A stretch of DNA of 64,000 bases, from assembly GCF_030704535.1 (NCBI RefSeq), contig NC_081811.1, positions 3,984,501 to 4,048,500 on the forward strand, read 5' to 3'. The notes beneath the pieces were generated by a model. That model was not told the origin of the DNA. It saw only the letters and a list, made by a program, of their open reading frames with translations, and ran no database searches. Positions 1 through 12,191 of the stretch are shown in pieces. A program made the position numbers and the translations under genes. This stretch comes from Vitis vinifera. Lineage: Eukaryota > Streptophyta > Magnoliopsida > Vitales > Vitaceae. Numbering within the stretch: position 1 is the stretch's first letter; the number at the start of each line of letters is the position of its first letter.

Positions 1-125
1 AGATTACCGTCATGGTGCGATGATCGAATAGCTTCGGCTGGAGGAAAAGATTGAAAATGCGGCGAGAAGAGAATCATCACCATTATCGCGAACAACAACC
101 CGGAGAATCTCATGAACCACATCAT
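1..125 (-). CDS. 5' end of a GATL-like glycosyltransferase (partial)
   Basis: The minus strand opens with ATG ATG TGG at 125 and stays open to the window edge (41 codons plus two bases); an in-frame TGA lies upstream, so 125 is a sound start. The peptide has a short N-terminal segment (MMWFMRFSG), a hydrophobic stretch of about 12 residues and then QSFPPAEAIRSS. From memory this N-terminus matches the galacturonosyltransferase-like (GATL) group of family GT8, single-pass Golgi type II proteins implicated in pectin or xylan synthesis; these genes usually lack introns. The GT8 catalytic domain would lie left of the window and is not seen. The hydrophobic stretch would be the membrane anchor. 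The family call rests on about 40 residues, so it is tentative. Confidence 0.6.
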   Translation of the reverse strand, partial: MMWFMRFSGLLFAIMVMILFSPHFQSFPPAEAIRSSHHDGN

Positions 126-950
126 CTTCAAAGGGTAAACCTCCGCCCTGAGCACCTTCTTCTCCGATTTAAACTCAAACAATGGGTTCGTAACCAAAGA
201 AGCCAAAGAAGAGAAAAGAAATCCTAGGGTGCCTCTGCGGTCGACTAGGGTCTTTAGGGAAAGAAAATGAAAAATCGATCGAATCAAGCGTCCCTTTTCT
301 CTGTATCTAAGGCCAGATGCCGTGGGAACGAAGCTACCTTTGAGGAAAGAGGAAGCAGAGAGAGAAGAATCCATGTAAGGAAAACCCTCCAAAACGACGC
401 CGCGGCCGTCGTGGGGGGTCGACGAGCGCTAATCTGCACCGACGGTGCAGTGTAGTCCTCTCTCTTTCCCCTGTCTTTCTATTTCTATCACTTTCTAGGA
501 GAAGGTGAAGCAGCAGAGAGGCACAAGTAGAGAGAGGGGCTTTCCTTTCCAGCTTTGCATTTTCCACCATAGAAATCCACGGCCAAACATCATCATCATA
601 ATAATAAAAATAAATAAATAAATAAATGATGATGAGTAATAATAGAAATAATAGTAATTTCCATTTAAGAATATGGATATTTTTGGGAATACGAATTTTT
701 TATAAGGCCAGAGCATTGTAGAGGGAAACCACCAGCTGTGATTGTCCTGTATCGAAATGACCTTTCCGCCCCTGCCCCACCCCTCACACAGTCCATCGTC
801 CATACTCCCGGGTACATCTTTCTCTCAACACTTGTACTCTTTCGCACGTCACCTCCTTCCTTCATTTTTGGGATATTGTATATTATTATCTAGCTATTTA
901 ATCACTAATGCCACATTTGATTTCTTCAGTAACCGATCATAGCGGAGAGA
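126..950 (-). promoter_or_regulatory. Upstream region of the GATL-like gene
   Basis: GC-richer, C/T- and G/A-tract-rich sequence typical of a plant 5' leader and proximal promoter. Several short overlapping open frames occur on both strands but none has a recognisable domain, splice partner or consistent codon use. An AT-rich ATAATAATAAA tract near 596-640 marks the shift to intergenic DNA. Exact TSS and TATA box not assigned. Confidence 0.35.
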
Positions 951-3900
951 ATTGTGTTTAATTTTTTACTAGTCGTCATGATATTTTATTTTCCTTTCTC
1001 AAATAATCTTGTTTACATTCTTAAACAATTGAAACTTGTCGTACGAGCTTATGATTTATGGCATTTGACAGCGATTTTAGTAATTTTGTTGATATCTTTG
1101 ATTTGAATAAAAAGTGTTTTTTTAACCACATATGGTTCAAAAATTCAAAAATTAATTCAATTGATCCTTTAAATTAAATTTTTTAACTTTCCCCGATTTG
1201 TCATAAAGCATTAAAAAAATATTTTATTATAATAATAATGATGATGATAAATTTGGAGAGATGTAAATGAGGAAAATAAGCACGAGATTATTTGATTGTC
1301 ATTTTTATACCGTGGAGTTGAGGAAATATATTATTTTATTGGACAAATTTTTCTTTACATTTATGGAATCTAATGTTAAAATGGAATTAAAAACTCAAAT
1401 ATCTATTTTCTTTTTTTGTTAAGTTAGATAAATATTATTTAACTCAAACTATTTAAATATATATATACATATATATTCTGCACATGTTTCATTGCTTTGT
1501 TCATGGTCTCTTCGAGATGCAACTAAACTTAATCAAACTGACCAATCAATAATAAGTGTATGTATAATTAAGTCCTTAACCCTTACCCACGACTTTTCCA
1601 CCCTAGAAAGGAAATACCATCAAATCAGGAAGGGGAGTTTGGCCTCTAAAAAGGAGCCATCCTTACACAAACTTTGTGTGATTTGTTCCTACTTTTTCAA
1701 AAGTAGACTCAATGTTATTAATGATCGTTCCTTCTCTTAAACAATTTGTTTTTATTTTGACTTATCTTTTTAAATTGACATTATGTTTCCCAATCTTAGC
1801 TACTAAGAAACCTAAACTTTAGAAATTGCAAAATAAATGTATGATATGTTTGCTCTAACTCGACTTTGCGTGACACAAATTTGATACTAATTTCATCTCA
1901 AATTTAATTTGTTAGACCATGATGGATTAATCGAGATATAAATCCATAAAATAATTTTTACGATATCTTGATTTTAAAAACTTTTATTAATAATTTTTTA
2001 TGATTTGGAATGGGATCAAAAACACATCTCGGTGAAAGTGTTGTGTCGGCTCCTTTGCAAATTGATATCAACTGCGACTAATTAATTAAAAGATAAGACG
2101 TGAGTCCCAATTATTTGAAGCAGAAGGAACAGTGAATGTGGGCCGGGCCCGCAGAATCAATGGGTCCGGTGATGTCCTGGTTTTTTGTCACTTTGCACTA
2201 GGCTTGGAATGGAAGGCGTCGGCCCAGAGGGAGAGAGTGCCGCAGGGAATCCCAGCGAGGTGGTCTACCACAGGCGGTGGAGGTGAGCAATATCTAGGGG
2301 ACACGTAGGGAAGTGTGTGTGGCGTGGTGTCAAGTCTATTCAGAAAGTGTGCAGGTGTACGGTGCTCTTGCGCAGTTACCTGTGCATCTGCATGATTATA
2401 CTTTGTGATGCGTGTTCCTCGGTATGCACGATCACCAGTATCCGTACACCCTACTCTTCCCCAACCAGCCTGGCTTCCACTACCAATATCTCGGTCGGAT
2501 CTACCCAACTCCCCCAAACGGGTCGGGTCCTGGTTCAAAATATTCTTCATATCATGTCCTTCAAGAATTGCTTTGTTGGTCGAATTTTTGACATAAAATA
2601 ATTGTTAAAAAAATAAATTGTTTTCCAAAATAAATTTTAGGTATTTCTTTTATAAAAGGCACTAGATTTTTTAGGGACCTCGTCGGTGATTTACTGTACA
2701 TAAGATGAGATTTATTATTTTGATTTCTCCATATGCATATGTGCCTATCATGACATCACATGGCATATGCTATTGAATTTTTGAAAAGAAGATTTTGGTA
2801 CGTAACTTGACATAAATAATGCTTCTATTCAATTCAAAGAGAAGTAAGGAACCAAAAAACCATAAAAAATGAACAAGTTGCCATGTGGAAACTATTAGTA
2901 ATTATTAATCTTAGGATTTATATTTATTTAATATTTTAATGCCTAAGTTAGTACTATTTATATAAATAAGGACTTTACCCAAAAAAAAACCCACGGACAG
3001 ATATATATTTGTATTTTAGTATCATTTCAAAATCCTAAATCCTAAATCCTTTAAGTATCATCAAATGCTAAAGTTTTGTTGATATTCATGACATGCATAT
3101 GGGCTTTTCATTATCCGAAATATTATATTTAAGTCATCATGGAAAATATTATTTAAAAATATTGGGTTAAGACGTCTATAAAAATAAATTAAATAATTTT
3201 GGCCCCGTGAATATGACAAAATACTGTTGTTAAAAACTTAAAATAGATTTGGTCCCCTCAAAGATGAACGTAAGTAACGTCGCTTTAGGTATAGTACAGT
3301 TGAGGTTTATGAGATATTTCCCCTTTCTTCGGAGGATGTATTGCATGGTTGTAGACTACGTGAAGTGAATGGGTGGAAGATGCAGCAGTAGCAAGGATAA
3401 AAGGACGAGTGATTTGTGAAAAGTGAAAATTGTATCTTGGACTCAAAATTAAGATTTTATCCATAAATTATATAATTAATAGGAAAAATATAAAATGTAA
3501 AAAGATCAATATACTATTCAAAACTATTTTAAATATTTTCTATCATAATATTTGACATATATTTTATATCTTAATTTTTTTAATAATTATTCTAAAATTT
3601 TATTATTTTTAGAAAAATAAGTTTTTTTTAAAAATACATTCTAAAAATATATCAATTTTAAAAAATAATTTTAACATATTTTTAGTTATTTTTTACATAT
3701 AATTTTAAAAATATATTTTCCAAGATGTTTGATTTTTAACTAATAATAATAATAATTTATTTTTATTTTTTTGAAAAATGATGTATTTTTTTTTTCCAAA
3801 TCACTTAATTAAATTAAATTTTATTGAGGTTTACAAAATGAATAAAATTTAAATTATTATTTTTTTATTATTTTTTTTCATAATAAATAAATGTCATTTT

Positions 3901-6202
3901 TTTAAAGATAAAAAATTTATATATTTCTTCTCAATTTTCACACTTTCTTTAGGTCTTGGGTTTAAATAGTGAATTTATATGAACCAAAACTTAATTTTTG
4001 GACTCAACTAGATATAAAGTACAATTATTTTTTATAAAAAAGCACGTTGGACTCGCATGTAAATAAGATTGTTAGGTCATTAAAGCAGCTTCAACCCTTG
4101 AGTTTGCTAGGCTCCCATTCAACAAAGGGACATGTTGATCGATTTTTCTAAAATTTTGGATTTAGAAAATGATTGAACAGATTCAACATATATGTTAAGA
4201 ACTAATTATTATAAAATTAAATGCATTTATATATTTTGGAATAAAATTCTAAATTTATTATAAAGCTAGAATCGAAGTAGAGTAAAATGAAATGAACCAG
4301 GTTCTTACCTTGTACTATGTTGTGACGTGAATCAACGTCTTCAAGTAATAATAATAATAATATTTTTTTATTTAAAAAAAGGGGAATAATTGGCACTCAA
4401 ATAACATCACTGCATGAACGTGCGGCACGTGTCTTGTGGTGTGGGGATTAAGCCACTATAACTTTCACTACCATCATATATTGTCGACGCTACGATACAA
4501 TTTTTCCCTTTTCTACTTTCTCTCTCTCATGATTTGGTTTAAGAAATTGAAAAAACAAAAATTTGTTTGGAAAGGAGAAATTAAAGAATTAAAATTTCAA
4601 ATCAATGCTTGCCCTTTCAGATCAATCTTGACGCGCTTTTTTTTTTTTCTATATTTTAATTTTAATTTTAAAGGAAAATTATAATTCATTTAGTATTAAA
4701 CCCAATTACGATTTTACACTAATAATAATAATAATAAGGGTTACTTGATTAAATGGATTTTTAAACATCCTAATTTTAAAATTTAATGGTTTATCAAATT
4801 TTTAGTTTTATTTTGATAAAAATATCATTATTTTTTTCTTATAAAAATAACATTTTTTTTTAAAATTTACATGTAAATACTTAAAATAACAAATGATATT
4901 TATATTAAAAATGAATTATTTTTTTTAAAAAAAAATATGAAAATAATTAAATTCATAAATTTTGAGATTATTTTATTTTTTTAATTAATTAATTCAAATA
5001 ATAATAGTAATATATGCGCTGCACGAGTGTTGTTCAAAAAACACCACTTTATTGAATATTTTAAAAAGATTTTAAGAATCTAAATTAATTTTTTTTTCAA
5101 ACAAAAGGTTTTTTTTTGTTGCAAATATTTCCAAACAATTTTAATATAATGGTTTTTTGTACTACTCTTTTAAAATTTTAAATTTTGGGTAAAAGCAAAA
5201 AACATAACTTTACATTTAGTTTTTGAAGAATTTGAGGAAAAATATAAAGAAAAAATTATAAAATAAAATAAAAAATACATATTTATAATCAATAGATTAT
5301 CTTTGTGTATTATTTAATAATTAATTTTAATTATATTTATTTATTTTTATATTTTTTGTGATATAATTAAATACAAGAAAATTATTTTTTATATATATTT
5401 TTATTATATTTAGGTTAAAACGAAGCAAATAATTTGCAAAATTCATAGAAATAGGATGAATATTTGTTATTTATTTGGGGTAAAAATGACCAACTAAAAA
5501 AAAGTCATAATCAAAATGGGAAGAGAGTCATTTTACATGGAAGGGGTTTGTTGACTTATTCACAATGCCAAGAAGGAATATCAAGACTTACCCAGATTTT
5601 ATAACGTCAGCAATGATTGCAATTAAGACACCCTAATCTTAACCGTTGAAATATAATACAAATCGAATCAATTTGATTATACGTTTTAATTTTTTAAAAA
5701 GATTGTATTCCAGGATCGTACAAGTTGCGCAAGCCCATGATTATGAAAGAGTCGTATAATAACGGAGTGGTGGACGTAGACTAAACAGCTCTTTTTCTCA
5801 GTATGTGGCAATGTCACATTATTTAAACGTTAAATATTTTCTTAGCCGTTGGCACTCTTTGATTTACATTGACCGATTGACCATCCAGGCTATTCAAAAA
5901 GGCCAAAAATTTTGGATGAAACTGAGCTTTCAGGAGCTCTAGCCGTTTGGCAGACATGAGGGTTCGAGTTCAAGTTCTCCGTTCAACTGCAACGTTACTG
6001 CTGTCGTTGCGCCCTACTTCTTTTACATTGACTTTGTGTTTCACGGGAGGAGACGTCATTTTGTTAATCCTTTTTTTTTATCACAATTAGTCAATTCACC
6101 CAGCTTGTTTTTTCAATTCACTGCTTAGAAGTTCAAAACCTTTTTTTTTTCTAATTCTATACAAAATTTTGTACACATTTTATTAATTTTGTTTTAAAAA
6201 AT
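951..6202. other. AT-rich intergenic region
   Basis: Mostly A/T runs and short AAT/ATT microsatellites (for example around 4347-4362 and 4719-4737). No open frame looks like a gene. Two stretches stand out: a GC-richer island at about 2180-2560 and a non-repetitive stretch at about 5700-6060. A short run of the 7-mer AAATCCT occurs at about 3030-3052. Nothing else supportable was seen. Confidence 0.6.
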
Positions 6203-7267
6203 TAAGGGTTCAAATCACGCGAATCGGCTCAACTTAACTTGTACTCAACTTAACATTTGAGCCAATTTGGACGATCGTTTTCAATATTTAAGTTGAACTT
6301 GAGTTTGATTTTTTTAATGAATTTGGTTTGGACTCAATGGATGGGTCTTCCAATCAAGCTCCCTTATGTTTTTGCACTCGATGATCAATTTTCGTTTGAT
6401 TCGAGGAAACCTTTGCAAGTCTTTGTTACCTTTTTGGGAGGTCTACACTCCATAGAAACTGATAGTGTCCTTTAGCTCGAAGTTATGAGTTAAGTTTTGA
6501 ACAACTTGAGCTAAATTTGAATATCAATAAACTTAACTTGTACTCAAATCGGACGATTGAACCAATTTGGACTATCGTTTTCAATATTTAAGTTGAACTT
6601 GAATTTGATTTTCTTAACGAATTTGGTTTGGACTCAATGGATGGGTCTTACAATCAAGCTCCCTTATGTCTTTGCACTCGATGGTCAATTTTCATTTGAT
6701 CCGAGGAAACCTTTACAAGTCTTCGTTACCTTTTTGGGAGGTCTACACTTCATAGAAACTGATAGTGTCCTTTAGCTTGAAGTTACAAGTTAAGTTTTGA
6801 ACAATTTGAGCTAAATTTGAATCTGAATCCAATTTAATGTTTTACAATATTTATAAGATATATTATTCTATATAATAATATTTATTTTCCTTTGATTTTT
6901 TTTAATAAAAAATATATATTATATCATGTTTTTCTTTTTCATTTTTTTAGAAAGATATATAATTTTTTTTATTCTTATGTTACTCTCTTAAAATTTTGTG
7001 TTATTTACTATTTAAATTTTCATATAAATATATATAAAAAAGGTTTTTTTTTTTGTATAAACATTGTAAATGAATTTTGAATTATATAGCATCATCAACT
7101 CAACCAACACGAGTCTAATATGATCAACTCAAATTCAACTTGAGTTTAAAAAAATGAAATTGTATTGAGATTTGTTTAATTACCTTAAATTGGGTTTGAC
7201 TTGGGATGATTGTATCTTAATTTAAGTTAATCATCAATTCAACCAATCCACCCAAGTTCCATCACTA
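6203..7267. mobile_element. hAT-type MITE with internal 300-bp tandem duplication
   Basis: The core at about 6835-7150 (TTTAATGTTTTACAATATTT onward, then AGAAAGATATATAA, then ACTATTTAAATTTTCATATA) is clearly the same family as the well-bounded element at 50219-50829. The ends (TTAAGGGTTCAAATCACGCG at the left, a C-rich AAGTTCCATCACTA at the right) are degraded forms of that element's inverted ends, so both boundaries are approximate. Inside, 6257-6556 is repeated at 6557-6840 with a 300-bp offset and few differences. The two 72-codon open frames in this stretch are products of the duplication, not genes. Confidence 0.6.
6257..6840. repeat. Direct tandem duplication, ~300-bp unit, two copies
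   Basis: Each copy carries the segments CAATTTGGAC(G/T)ATCGTTTT, TTTGGACTCAATGGATGGGT and GGGAGGTCTACACT at a 300-bp offset. Only scattered substitutions separate the copies, so this duplication is younger than the surrounding element. Confidence 0.85.
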
Positions 7268-7530
7268 AAAAAATTTGTAACTTAAAAAATATATATAAAA
7301 GTTAGAAAATTAATATATATATAAATAAACCTTTTATACATATATATTGTTTTGGGTGTTCTTGGACTATCCTAGGATAGGTAGCAGTGTGCCTGGGAGC
7401 GCGAGCCCTGCCGGTTGAGCCGTTGTTAGCCGTGGATAGGCGTTTGTTAGGCTGTAAGTGGGTTGGGGTGACGTCTCATAAGGTTTGTCAATCTGCTATT
7501 AGGCTCTAGATCAAAAACCCTAAAATGAGT

Positions 7531-9618
7531 TCAATTTTCCGAACCATGTCTAGGAGATCCAGTGATTCTCAAGATACTGTTGTAAACAGTGAAGAGATCA
7601 ATTTGACCGTTATACTGTTCCCTTATCTTGATCCTAATTCTCTCAGAGAAAAGCTTGGGTAATCCTGAGATGAATTTTTCTTTCCAAAAAGACTGGTTAC
7701 AATCAGACCTTAGCATGACTTTGGTTAGGAAGACTTCCCTATACCACCTAAAATCATGAAGCTTGGGACACTTAAGGTTGGTTAAGAGATCTGCAGTTTT
7801 ATCCTTAATTTTTGCAGGATCTCCAATGAAGTGCTTGGATATTGAGTAGATTAGAGTAGCCACTGCATCCTCAATATCTTGGCCATCTTCGTCCTTAACC
7901 ACTTCATTACTCTCATTAATCCTATAGGCTTTAAGGATACTATTTCTATCATCAAAGGTGAGATAATTATCCCACCATCCCTTAAGCTGACCTGTAAACC
8001 CAGCAACAATGGTCTGAGCTACAGCATGATCTGGCAGTCTATTGTTTAATTTATAGGCTGTACTAACCATGGTCATTTCTTGAAGCTTAGTGAGTATGTT
8101 ATACTCGGTCATACCGTCTATGTTCCATTCATAGATAGTACCACTGGTGTATGAGGCTTGAGTATACTGATTTCTTTCCTCAAACTGCATGTCAGGAAAA
8201 GTAGGCCTAGGATAGTAATTCCTAGTCTTAAAGGTTTCCAAGTTGTTAATAATTTGATTATGGGGTTCCTCAAACATCTTAATTAGTTCATCAGCTTCTT
8301 CTTCTGAACTAATATCACCTTTAACCATGTTGATCCTCTTATCAGGCTGAACAGTCAAAGGAGTAACAAGATTATCCTTAATCTTCTGATTAATCCTATC
8401 GACAAAAGCTTGGTTGACTTGGGGATTTTCTTGGAAATCCTTAGAGAATACATATGGTTTATTTTCATTATTACTACTGGTAACCTTTATACGCTTAAAG
8501 GGATAATCTGGATATTCCTCTTGTTTGAAGAGTTCAAACCAGATCCAAAACTTAATGTTTTTCTTTTCTTGTCTTAAATAGGAATAAAATTCCTCTTGGT
8601 GAATGGTTCTAATGACTTTAGGGATAGTGCTAAAGAACCAATCATTCTTTTCCTTATTGACTTCAGAATAGAAGTCCTTTCTTAAGAGATCCTTGTTGAT
8701 CTCAAAGTCCTCATCACTTAGGCTTATTGTGTTAATCATCTGAGAATAGGTAGGAGACATAACAGGGGACTCATCCTGTTGGGATTCCTGAGTAGACTCA
8801 TTTTCTTCAGAGTAAAATGGTCTAGCCATATTGGTGTAACTTCTGACACCTGTTAGCTTAACGTTCTTAGGATTTCCTGAGCTGGATCCTTCTTCTTCCC
8901 TAGTGGTTCTAACTGGGATGGAAGAGCTTGAAGCTCTAGAGGGTTCATAAACAGAAACTCTAGGGCTGCTGGAATGTCTGAAAGATTTGGAGAAAACCAG
9001 TTCTCCTCCTCCATCTGGATATTGAACAATTTGTTCAATACTTTCAGAACGCTGTGCTATGGCTGGAACAGCATTAGCAAAATGCCAATTTTCAGGGAAA
9101 TCAACATCTTTCCACAAGATCTTCTTGGGGATGATGAAATCCGACTTATCTAGCATATCAGAGTGAAAATAGGTGGTCTCACCTTTAGGACTGGTGCAAA
9201 GAGCCCCAGATCCAACGCTTGTGTTCATGCTCTTATAGGCAAACCTGGTTATGATAGAAACAGGACTGTTTCCTGGTTTGATCTTAAAGCCATGAGTCTT
9301 AATATGCAGGACAACTGAATCTAAGATGTCTGCATCTCTTAATCTAACTGTGAAGTTAGGATAACACTGGAAATAAACTGGGCCATCATTCAGTCCAGCT
9401 TGGACTGCGCCTATAATAGAATCTCTATATTCGAGATGCCTATTATCCCTTAAACACATGACAATAGCGGTGTTTAAACCTAATCTTGTCAAAGGCTTAG
9501 CTGCTACTTGAATCATACCAAAGTGTATGAAATTATAGCCATCTTTCTTATGCTTTTCAACGGATCTGTTATCTAGAAGTCTTATGACTTGGTCGTCTTG
9601 TTCTAAACTGACAGTCAT
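7531..9618 (-). mobile_element. Caulimovirid-like element fragment (movement protein and capsid/gag-like region)
   Basis: One 695-codon frame. Residues ~1-200 look like a plant-virus 30K-type movement protein as carried by Caulimoviridae and some plant retroelements (core YNFIHFGMIQVAAKPLTRLG, then GPVYFQCYPNF). Residues ~200-480 are polar and Ser/Glu-rich, linker-like. Residues ~490-690 resemble a capsid/gag domain (TIYEWNIDGMTEY; GQLKGWWDNYL; a C-terminal basic segment). No zinc knuckle, protease or reverse transcriptase is visible beside it, so the element is partial, an endogenised fossil. No flanking repeats were found, so it cannot be dated here. Family placement (endogenous pararetrovirus versus movement-protein-bearing retroelement) is inferred from the MP-capsid order. 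Confidence 0.75.
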
Positions 9619-10041
9619 TTCAGAGGTCTTAATGGTATAATCTGTGAAGAACTTAATGGTATAAAAGGTTTATTTTGACTTATGTTAAAAATTTTATAAT
9701 ATTAACATGTTACTTTAAATTTACCTGTAACTTTCAGCTAAAACAAAAAATAAGGAATATATTCGAAACAAGGTCTTCATGTTTTTAAGCATTGATGTTA
9801 ATAGCATTGTTCCAATAGAAATAAGAACCTCATGCGGCACATATATCCGACGACAGGCCCGGGTGGCCGAAGTTAGCCGAAAGAGCCCAAATCGAAACAC
9901 AATATGAAAAGTTTGGGCTTAGATGTGGGCCTATTGTAACAAAGCCCAATATAGGTTTGCGTAATCAACCCATTTAAGAATCATTGTTTAGGCCAATCCA
10001 AACTCCACACAAGCTAACACAACCTCACAAAGAAGGCCACA
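9619..10041. other. Flank of the movement-protein element, non-coding
   Basis: Upstream (minus sense) of the movement-protein frame; it may include leader sequence of that element. Two short repeats of AACTTAATGGTATAA lie at the boundary (about 9620-9665). No host gene is seen. Confidence 0.4.
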
Positions 10042-10212
10042 CCACACAGTTATTGGAAGCCCATACGAAAATTTAAGATCAAAGGTCACAGTCTATTTTA
10101 TTTTATTTTATTTTTTAAATATTTAGTGACAATTTTTGGGTTACCAAAGAATTTTATTTAGAATTATCATACTGAGTTCTACTTGTTAGGTATGAGGGAC
10201 GAAACTTAAGGT
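10042..10212. repeat. Left fragment of a larger duplicated unit (copy A)
   Basis: This 170-bp segment (ACCACACAGTTATTGGAAGC through TAGGTATGAGGGACGAA) recurs at 14818-14987 with few changes. In the second place it runs almost directly into the 96-bp satellite; here about 3.3 kb with a MITE, a solo LTR and a three-unit repeat separates the two parts. It is the displaced left end of copy A. Confidence 0.8.
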
Positions 10213-10309
10213 ATACATGGCTCTCTAGACGTTTATCCACCTTAATTAAAAATAATCTACTGCAAATGGAGCATTTATTTTCAGAGCTTTGGCTCCTTGT
10301 CAGTATATA

Positions 10310-10758
10310 GGAATGGCAACGGGGTGGGTTCGGGACAGGTCGCCCTTATCCCAACCCCGCCCCGTTAATTAAAAATAATTCTCATCCCCGTCCCGTTTAA
10401 CATTTTTTTTCAAAAATTACTTTTAAATTTTTTAATTACATTAAAATAAATATATTTTATAAATAATAAAATTATTATATTTTTTATAACTTATTTTATT
10501 AAATTTTTTATTATTATCTATATATTAAAAATAGTAAAATTAAAATTTAAATTAAATTAATTTTAAAATTTAAATTAAATTTAATTTTATATGCAAACAG
10601 GGCAGGGCGAGGCGGGATGGGGCAATACTCAAACCCGCCCCGGGTTAAAAAAAAAAATCTCATACTCGTTTAAAACCCGTTTATTAAATTTAAACCCCGT
10701 CCCATTAGGGGCGGGGCGGGGCGGGTACCCGGAAAAACCCGCCCTGTTGCCATCCCTA
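10310..10758. mobile_element. GC-ended MITE (hAT-like terminal repeats)
   Basis: The ends are inverted: TAGGAATGGCAACGGGGTGG at the left and the complement of a right end reading TAGGGATGGCAACAGGGCGG. Second-order GC-rich blocks (CCCCGCCCCGTTAATT and GGGGCGGGGCGGG) sit just inside, with an AT-rich core of about 200 bp. This is a familiar plant non-autonomous DNA-transposon layout. An 8-bp target duplication is not convincing (only TATAT is shared). No coding capacity. Confidence 0.65.
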
Positions 10759-10816
10759 TCTATATGTGACAACCCTATTAATGGATAGCATCATGAATAT
10801 TACATTGGTTGACTAG

Positions 10817-12149
10817 CTTATTGTCACGCCCCAAAACCCATTCTAAGGACATGACGATCATTTCATACCTCAAACCTAAATGCTCAAAATGGAAACAACA
10901 CAATATTCATCTTGTAACTGAATTACCAAATTCCTATTTAGAGTAGTATGATAAAATTCTAAAATCTCCAAGTATCAACTTAAAAAAAAAAAACTAATAC
11001 ATCAACCAAGTGTTATTATCTAAATAACTCCGAATTCAAAATAATTCAAATGAGAATTAAGTTTTAAAATCTAAACAATGTCCAAAATAAAGAGAGTTTA
11101 AAAAAATGTCATAATAAAACCAAATTTCCTTCTAACGGTCACTCCTCACTCGAACTAAGGTTACTTGAAAGACTATTAACAAATGTGGATGAACTCAAAG
11201 CCCAATAAGGAACATTAATACAGTTTCATGGATCAAATATTTTCAATCATACTTGCAAATAGGAGATATAACATATACTTATTTTCATAAAAAATTTTGA
11301 GTTCAAAATACTAATACATTCAAACTTTTTAACAAAACTTTTTCATATCCATTTCAAAACAATTTCTCATCAAAACCAAATCAAATGCATTCAAAATATC
11401 TTTACTCTGGTTATCAAATAACAAATGATGCTCAATTAGATGAAACTTCACAGATTAGTGGCTAGTTTCAAATTTATTCTAGTTAAGGTGAACAAAACCA
11501 AATGTCAACAATTATAATCCATTGACTAGGGTCATAAGATCAACTATTATAACCCGTCAACTAGGGTCATATAATATTAACTATTATAACCCATTGACTA
11601 GGACCATATAATCCAAAGTCAAACACTTTATTTCATTAATTTAAACTTATAAAACAAAATATCATATCTCCTCAATTTTTCATTTTTTATAAACAAAGAA
11701 AATGCTCAAATATATTTTCCATACAAAACACATATTTGATCCATGCGTAAAGATAAAAATAATATTTTTACACATTTCAAAATACAATAAAAAAAAGAAA
11801 ATTATTTTCTTTTATAAAATTCTACATTAATTTCTCTTACCTTGAAGAAACACTAAAAAACTTGAAGTATTTAGCTTGACGAATTTACTCTTCACCTAAT
11901 ATAATATCATACACAATTATCTAAAGGTAAAAATTTAACAATCTTAAAAATATTCCATTTAGTATTAGAGATCCTAATTAATTTCTCATGCTAATATTAT
12001 TACTACCCAATATTATTTTCAACTTATTAAACAATAATAAATTAATTTACTGAGTTTCCAAATTATTGTAAAATTCATTTTCTTTCCTAATCTTACCCTC
12101 CCTATTTATTTCTTTATATACTTAAATTAAATTAAAACATATACAAGAA

Positions 12150-12191
<42 letters not shown>

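Noticed and set aside
2188-2550. 120-codon minus frame as a gene
   Set aside because: No domain or codon bias; it reads the complement of the more protein-like plus strand.
5940-5990. GGTTCGAGTTC looks like a tRNA or SINE B box
   Set aside because: No matching A box, cloverleaf or poly-A tail found.
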